Shown here: in pieces, positions 15,802 through 18,410 of the stretch
Numbering within the stretch: position 1 is the first letter of the stretch
How the letters are laid out: every line of letters begins with the position of its first letter
NCBI GenBank assembly: GCA_900766125.1
Contig: CAAFUD010000114.1
Coordinates: 1-18,410, forward strand
Direction of reading: 5' to 3'
Length of the DNA stretch: 18,410 bases
Source of the DNA: an uncultured Veillonella sp.
GTDB taxonomy: Bacteria > Bacillota > Negativicutes > Veillonellales > Veillonellaceae
Notes under the pieces: model-generated
The model's database searches: none
The model's input: only the letters and a program-made list of their open reading frames with translations
What the model was told of the DNA's origin: nothing
Translations under genes and position numbers: made by a program

Positions 15802-16614
15802 TTAGTCACGACGTGTACGCATAATACCACGATCGGCATTGCGTAAGAAGCGTAATAAATTTTCAATTTCTACAGAAGAATCAAGTTGCATTTCCATTTC
15901 TTCGATAGCCTTAGATAAACTAAAGCCAGAACGATAAATAATACGGAATGCTTGTTTTAAATCTCGGCGTACTTCTTCTGAAATGCCCGCACGAGACAAT
16001 CCAACAGAGTTAAGGCCAATAACACGTGCTGGTTGACCATCAGCAATGACATATGGTGGAATATCTTGAACCACCTTTGCCATACCGCCAACCATTGCAT
16101 TACGACCAATTTTAACAAACTGATGGATACCTGCAAGGCCACCAATAACCACGCGATCTTCAACGATAGCGTGACCAGCAAGACCTGCACAGTTACTCAT
16201 AATTACATTATTGCCAACGATACAGTTATGAGCCACATGTGTACATGCTTGAAGCAAGCAATTATTACCTACACGTGTTTCTTCACCTTCTCCAGTAGCG
16301 CGGCTAATAGTTACGAATTCACGGATAACCGTTTCATCGCCAATATTACAATAGCTTTTTTCGCCTTTAAATTTTAAATCTTGCGGTTCCAACCCAATAG
16401 ATGCGTTAGGATAAATCTCACAACGCTTACCAATGGTTGTCCAACCACCAATTACAACATGTGCACCGATTTGTGTGCCATCGCCAATCTCGACGTGTTC
16501 GCCGATTACGGCGCCAGGACCTACGATTACATCTTTGCCCAATTTAGCATTTGGATGGACTATGGCTGTACTATGGATGTTGGATTCTGCATTTTCCATG
16601 CCTACAACTATCAC
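15802..16614 (-). CDS. lpxA: UDP-N-acetylglucosamine acyltransferase LpxA
   Basis: A left-handed beta-helix acyltransferase of about 270 residues (E. coli 262). It has many hexapeptide repeats (IVGPGAVIGEHVEIGDGTQIG and similar). The catalytic His is in THVAHNC (H129, equal to E. coli H125). HQFVKIG (H164) and the acyl-chain ruler Gly (G177, E. coli G173) are retained, and a helical C-terminal domain carries IIYRSG. It puts the first hydroxyacyl chain on UDP-GlcNAc. The start is uncertain. The GTG at 16612-16614 has GAGGAG 8 bases upstream and is my choice. A GTG at 16623 touches the ribosome site, and the ATG at 16599 lies too far from it. It follows fabZ after about 19 bases. Confidence 0.94.
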   Translation of the reverse strand: MIVVGMENAESNIHSTAIVHPNAKLGKDVIVGPGAVIGEHVEIGDGTQIGAHVVIGGWTTIGKRCEIYPNASIGLEPQDLKFKGEKSYCNIGDETVIREFVTISRATGEGEETRVGNNCLLQACTHVAHNCIVGNNVIMSNCAGLAGHAIVEDRVVIGGLAGIHQFVKIGRNAMVGGMAKVVQDIPPYVIADGQPARVIGLNSVGLSRAGISEEVRRDLKQAFRIIYRSGFSLSKAIEEMEMQLDSSVEIENLLRFLRNADRGIMRTRRD

Positions 16615-16633
16615 TACAATCACTCCTCAATCA

Positions 16634-17059
16634 TTATACAAGGGCAAACATGTATTCACCGCTAGCGCACAATTTGTCGCCAACATAGGCACGGCCTTCA
16701 ACCTTACCCATTTTACCTTTGATTTTAACAATATCCACTTCCATGCGCACTTGATCACCAGGTTTTACAGGGTGACGGAAACGCACTTTATCAATACCTG
16801 TAAACATAGGTGTAAGACCGCGATTTTCTTCAGGATATAGTAATGCAATACCACCAACTTGAGCAATAGCCTCAGTCAATAGTACACCTGGCATTACTGG
16901 ATTACCTGGGAAGTGTCCTTGGAAGAACAATTCGTTGAATGTAGCATTTTTAATGCCCACAGCACGTTTCATTGGTTCTAACTCAACGATGCGATCTACC
17001 AAAAGCATAGGATAACGATGAGGTAAAATTTCTAAAATGTCTTCGTGATTAAGAATCAT
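16634..17059 (-). CDS. fabZ: 3-hydroxyacyl-ACP dehydratase FabZ
   Basis: A 141-residue hot-dog-fold dehydratase of fatty acid synthesis. The substrate-tunnel motif ILPHRYPMLLVDRIVELEP is near the N-terminus. The catalytic His lies in QGHFPGNPVMPGVLL and the catalytic Glu in LTEAIAQVGG. It competes with LpxA for 3-hydroxyacyl-ACP, so its place between lpxC and lpxA in one unit fits a role in balancing phospholipid and lipid A supply. Its ATG overlaps the lpxC stop codon in ATGA (4 bases), with GGGAG as ribosome site within lpxC. Confidence 0.97.
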   Translation of the reverse strand: MILNHEDILEILPHRYPMLLVDRIVELEPMKRAVGIKNATFNELFFQGHFPGNPVMPGVLLTEAIAQVGGIALLYPEENRGLTPMFTGIDKVRFRHPVKPGDQVRMEVDIVKIKGKMGKVEGRAYVGDKLCASGEYMFALV

Positions 17060-17895
17060 GGCTGTGTCTCCCTTATTTCTTCCATTATACTGCGAGCCAA
17101 TCTTGAATTTAATTCATGACTCGATTTTAAAGCAATTACATGACCTTCAATTGGTCCCAATAAGAATAAGTCGCCCATTACATCTAATGCTTTGTGACGA
17201 ACTAATTCATCGTCAAAGCGAGGTACAGACAAACATTTCTCATCATCATAGACTAATGCATTATCTAGGTTACCACCTTTTGCAAGGCCCATAGCCTGTA
17301 ATTGTTCTAATTCCTTCATAAATCCGATAGTTCTAGCAGCACTGATGTGTTCTTTAAAGTATTCTGGCGAAACTTCAAAATCACAATGTTGCGTGCCAAG
17401 TAACGGATGGCTGTTAATCGATGTAAATGTAATGCGATAGCCGTCATATGGCAAAATAACTACAAAGCGATCACCATCATAAATAGCGTGAGATCGTGTC
17501 ACTTTATATACATGACGTGGTGCTGTTTGTTCTTGAATGCCTGCCTCTTCTATGAGACCTATAAAAACTGCACTACTGCCATCACCTACAGGAGGTTCAG
17601 GAGAATCCATCTCGATATAACAGTTATCAATATTCATAGCACTGAACGCAGCCATCACATGTTCTACAGTGAAAACCTTCGCTTCACCATTTTCCAATGT
17701 AGTAGCGCGCATAGTGTTCGTCACATTATCAATGTGTGCTCGCACAGAAGGATGACCTTCAATGTCCGTGCGGACAAACACAATTCCTGTATTTTCAGGT
17801 GCAGGTTTAAAAACCATATTTACTGGTTCACCGCTATGAAGGCCAATCCCTTGATATGAAACAGCCTGTTTAATTGTTTGTTGTGGCTTACTCAT
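17056..17895 (-). CDS. lpxC: UDP-3-O-acyl-N-acetylglucosamine deacetylase LpxC
   Basis: A 279-residue zinc deacetylase catalysing the first committed step of lipid A synthesis. Zinc ligands are visible at H79 (VEHVMAAFSAM), H234 and D238 (RHKALDVMGD). E78 and H260 (KSSHELN) match the general base and acid. SYQGIGLHSGEPV at the N-terminus and PVGDGSSAVF are also standard. It is slightly shorter than E. coli LpxC (305), mainly at the C-terminus, so the C-terminal tail used for FtsH degradation in E. coli is not evident. Translation starts at the ATG at 17893-17895 with AAAGGA upstream, and two promoter-like sites precede it. Confidence 0.97.
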   Translation of the reverse strand: MSKPQQTIKQAVSYQGIGLHSGEPVNMVFKPAPENTGIVFVRTDIEGHPSVRAHIDNVTNTMRATTLENGEAKVFTVEHVMAAFSAMNIDNCYIEMDSPEPPVGDGSSAVFIGLIEEAGIQEQTAPRHVYKVTRSHAIYDGDRFVVILPYDGYRITFTSINSHPLLGTQHCDFEVSPEYFKEHISAARTIGFMKELEQLQAMGLAKGGNLDNALVYDDEKCLSVPRFDDELVRHKALDVMGDLFLLGPIEGHVIALKSSHELNSRLARSIMEEIRETQP

Positions 17896-17945
17896 AAGAA
17901 AGTCCTTTCATAATCTGAATTCACGTTTACTATACACCAATATGT

Positions 17946-17974
17946 ATTATACCCTATTTGCATAGGTGATACAA
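17946..17974 (-). promoter_or_regulatory. lpxC promoter P1 (near-consensus)
   Basis: On the minus strand TTGTAT (17969-17974), a 17-base spacer and a perfect TATAAT (17946-17951) lie about 50 bases before the lpxC start codon, giving a leader of roughly 40-45 bases. The spacer contains a short palindrome, CCTAT-TTGC-ATAGG (17953-17966), placed where a repressor would block RNA polymerase. Confidence 0.75.
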
Positions 17975-18039
17975 GAAATTTACCATATATTCAATGATTT
18001 TGAAAGCATTTTTCACATAATTAACTTTATATAAATTTA

Positions 18040-18068
18040 ATTATAGTTAGTACTTTATACACTGCAAA
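18040..18068 (-). promoter_or_regulatory. lpxC upstream promoter P2 (candidate)
   Basis: On the minus strand TTTGCA (18063-18068), a 17-base spacer and TATAAT (18040-18045) form a second sigma-A-like promoter about 94 bases upstream of P1. It starts right after the T-tract of the terminator of the preceding gene. The -10 box is perfect and the -35 box is 4 of 6. Confidence 0.5.
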
Positions 18069-18146
18069 ATAAAAAGAGACTTTACTATGCTTTATTCATG
18101 CGGCATCCAAATCGACACTGTACAAATATACATGTAAAATCTCTTT
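18068..18146 (-). terminator. Long-loop terminator after the edge acyltransferase gene
   Basis: Bases 18073-18085 and 18134-18146 pair as a 13-bp stem on the minus-strand RNA, with one G-U wobble that is a C-A mismatch on the plus strand, so it favours the minus strand. The stem is followed on the minus strand by TTTTTATTTT. The 48-base loop is unusually long and contains a small self-complementary ATGCCGCAT element, so it could hold extra structure. Position and U-tract support termination. Confidence 0.55.
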
Positions 18147-18157
18147 ATATTTAATAA

Positions 18158-18410
18158 TTAGCGATATACATCTGGCGGAGTTTCAATCTGCTCGCCATAA
18201 AAACGACGTGTCCACTTCCAACGGTTATGAAGCCAGAACCAATCTTCAGGATATCTTCTAATATAATCTTCAATAAACTCATTTAAAAGCGTTGTTGTTA
18301 CCGCTATATCACGTTTTTTATCATCTGTACGCTCCACATAAATTGGTGGATGCACTTCAATCTCATACTTCTCAGAAAATGGACTATAATGTATTGTCAC
18401 AAAAATGATA
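18158..18410 (-). CDS. Second LpxL/HtrB-family acyltransferase, C-terminal part (cut by window edge)
   Basis: An open frame of about 84 codons enters from the right edge. Its end, EFIEDYIRRYPEDWFWLHNRWK, matches the C-terminal signature of LpxL/LpxM-type acyltransferases (compare HPDEWLWFQHRWM at the other family member in this window). The preceding YEIEVHPPIYVERTDDKKRD fits the same domain. A GTG at 18398-18400 is unlikely to be a true start, because the frame continues upstream as IIFVTIHYSPF, typical of the inside of the enzyme. The catalytic HX4D/E motif would lie outside the window. It is followed by a terminator before the lpxC promoters. Confidence 0.82.
   Translation of the reverse strand, partial: IIFVTIHYSPFSEKYEIEVHPPIYVERTDDKKRDIAVTTTLLNEFIEDYIRRYPEDWFWLHNRWKWTRRFYGEQIETPPDVYR

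Noticed and set aside
16033..16840. Several plus-strand frames opposite lpxA and fabZ, the longest 135 codons.
   Set aside because: The minus-strand genes have full catalytic motifs. The opposite frames show low-complexity, His/Thr/Asn-rich content typical of antisense shadows.
18158..18400. An independent 80-codon small gene starting at the GTG at 18400.
   Set aside because: The frame stays open to the window edge, and the residues before the GTG continue the acyltransferase fold, so it is the 3' part of a larger gene.
1..18410. Mobile elements, CRISPR arrays, tRNA or rRNA genes, or a hidden defence system.
   Set aside because: No direct-repeat arrays, transposase or integrase motifs, or tRNA/rRNA signatures were seen. 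Coding density and gene content are those of a conserved core cluster.

Overview
This 18.4-kb window is an almost uninterrupted, single-strand (minus) cluster for building and exporting lipopolysaccharide (LPS). It holds the core of lipid A synthesis (lpxC, fabZ, lpxA, lpxI, lpxB, lpxK), the Kdo branch (kdsD, kdsA, kdsC, kdsB, waaA), the inner-membrane flippase msbA, late acylation (an lpxL-like gene), and the inner-membrane and periplasmic part of the Lpt export machine (lptC, lptA, lptB, one lptF/G). The DNA is AT-rich, Shine-Dalgarno sites are strong AGGAGG-type, and the sigma-A promoters and terminators look Firmicute-like. LPS genes in Firmicute-style DNA, together with LpxI and a DUF3084 protein next to the lpt genes, point to a diderm Firmicute of the class Negativicutes, most likely Veillonella or a close relative. 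The genus is an inference from overall resemblance, not a database match.

Reading along the minus strand (from high to low coordinates): (1) 18410-18158 is the 3' end of a lipid A late acyltransferase-like gene, followed by a terminator with an unusually long loop. (2) 18070-17896 is a regulatory gap with two good tandem sigma-A-type promoters for lpxC. (3) 17895-15802 is a tight lpxC-fabZ-lpxA unit ending in a strong terminator (15768-15798). (4) 15767-15464 is a gene-free, very AT-rich region with a candidate promoter framed by an inverted repeat and a perfect 14-bp palindrome. (5) 15463-851 is a long unit, lpxI-lpxB-msbA-waaA-lpxK-kdsB-kdsA-kdsD-kdsC-lpxL-lptC-lptA-lptB-lptFG-DUF3084, with stop/start overlaps or very short gaps at most junctions. 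It ends in a perfect 20-bp hairpin (780-821). (6) 736-1 holds a divergent RuvX/YqgF-like RNase H-fold protein overlapping the start of a YitT-family membrane protein that leaves the window.

The genes work as one pathway. FabZ and LpxA/LpxC start from UDP-GlcNAc and hydroxyacyl-ACP. LpxI makes lipid X, LpxB joins the disaccharide and LpxK phosphorylates it. KdsD, KdsA, KdsC and KdsB make CMP-Kdo, which WaaA transfers. The LpxL-like enzyme adds a secondary acyl chain, MsbA flips the product, and LptB/FG/C/A move it toward the outer membrane. lpxD, lptD and lptE are not in the window.

Most of the region is a recognisable, conserved cluster. The points worth a second look are the regulatory DNA before lpxC and lpxI, the single LptF/G-type permease, the uncharacterised DUF3084 protein at the end of the lpt genes, and the two separate late acyltransferases. 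I saw no mobile elements, CRISPR arrays, tRNAs or rRNAs.
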